The notes beneath the pieces were generated by a model. It saw nothing but the letters and a program-made list of their open reading frames with translations, was not told the DNA's origin and ran no database searches. From Stappia sp. (GTDB lineage: Bacteria > Pseudomonadota > Alphaproteobacteria > Rhizobiales > Stappiaceae), in NCBI GenBank assembly GCA_002722295.1, contig PBLF01000020.1, forward strand, positions 104,693 through 168,692: DNA of 64,000 nt, given 5' to 3'. Each line of letters begins with the position of its first letter. The stretch's first letter is position 1. Shown here one piece after another: positions 63,883-64,000 of the stretch. Position numbers and translations under genes: made by a program.

Positions 63883-64000
63883 CGGCGGACCTCCCCGCGT
63901 CCGCTCCAGCGTTCGATCCGCGAGAGGCCGACGGAGGAGACAATCGCGAGCGCGAGGTAGATGAGGCACGCGAGCCCGTAAAAGAGGAAAGGCTCCTTTT
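63879..64000 (-). CDS. Amino-acid ABC transporter permease (HisQ type), 3' end only
   Basis: The last 40 codons before the stop (63881-63879) encode EPFLFYGLACLIYLALAIVSS, then a basic tail ending EVRR. This is the last helix of a HisMQ-family permease. Its stop overlaps the start of the second permease. The rest of the gene lies beyond the window. Confidence 0.75.
   Translation of the reverse strand, partial: KEPFLFYGLACLIYLALAIVSSVGLSRIERWSGRGEVRR

Overview
The window is 64 kb of GC-rich bacterial chromosome, densely packed with mostly short intergenic gaps. I see no rRNA, tRNA, CRISPR array, prophage or insertion sequence. The gene set suggests an aerobic alphaproteobacterium, most likely Hyphomicrobiales and perhaps Stappiaceae-like. 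That set includes a Bkd complex with an Lrp-type regulator, an hmu haem operon, Zur/ZnuABC, B12 riboswitches, a PdhS/DivJ-like histidine kinase, and DUF1636 and DUF1289 proteins. The order-level placement is inference.

Left part (1-8.7 kb). The end of a TRAP transporter (small and large permease) converges on a branched-chain 2-oxoacid dehydrogenase operon on the minus strand. This operon runs acyl-CoA dehydrogenase, E1 alpha, E1 beta, E2, E3. A divergent Lrp-family regulator (BkdR type) faces it.

Metal block (8.7-38.3 kb, with unrelated genes between). (i) A minus-strand operon under a cobalamin riboswitch encodes a DUF1636 cysteine protein and a BtuFCD-like ABC importer. (ii) A zinc cluster holds a COG0523 GTPase, znuA and divergent znuC-znuB-zur, with AT-rich palindromes of Zur-box type in both control regions. 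(iii) A haem cluster holds hmuS and hmuTUV on one strand and, divergently, a TonB-dependent receptor, a small secreted protein, exbB, two exbD genes and tonB. (iv) After DUF2254, an extensin-like protein, a Cupin/XRE regulator with an omega-aminotransferase, and an inositol-phosphatase-like gene, a second cobalamin riboswitch precedes a cobalt/nickel ECF importer (DUF4198 - CbiM - NikL-like - CbiQ - CbiO). An RcnR-type repressor and an RcnA efflux pump follow, so uptake and export of the same metals are adjacent. The first 69 bases of the two riboswitches are identical.

Right part (38.3-64 kb). This is mixed metabolism and regulation: LysR with an Asp-nucleophile alpha/beta hydrolase; two divergent citrate-synthase paralogues, one fused to a MerR-type DNA-binding domain; pyridoxal kinase; two MerR regulators with neighbours; DusA; TauE; an aspartic protease with DUF1289; a lipoprotein hydrolase; cobS and cobT (nucleotide-loop assembly of B12, linking back to the cobalt and B12 uptake genes); a membrane-anchored AraC protein; an exported hydrolase that looks frameshifted; a sensor kinase; a uracil-DNA glycosylase family protein; an exported rhodanese divergent from an Lrp regulator; a DUF302 protein; a beta-hydroxyacid dehydrogenase; LysR with a Cys/Met-type PLP enzyme; and an amino-acid ABC permease pair running off the right edge.

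The points most worth following are: the paired riboswitches; the NikKMLQO-like transporter under B12 control; an ExbD paralogue in which the proton-path Asp is Asn; the unknown secreted protein in the haem operon; and the HTH-citrate synthase fusion, which faces a sister enzyme carrying an Asp-to-Glu change across two AT-rich palindromes.
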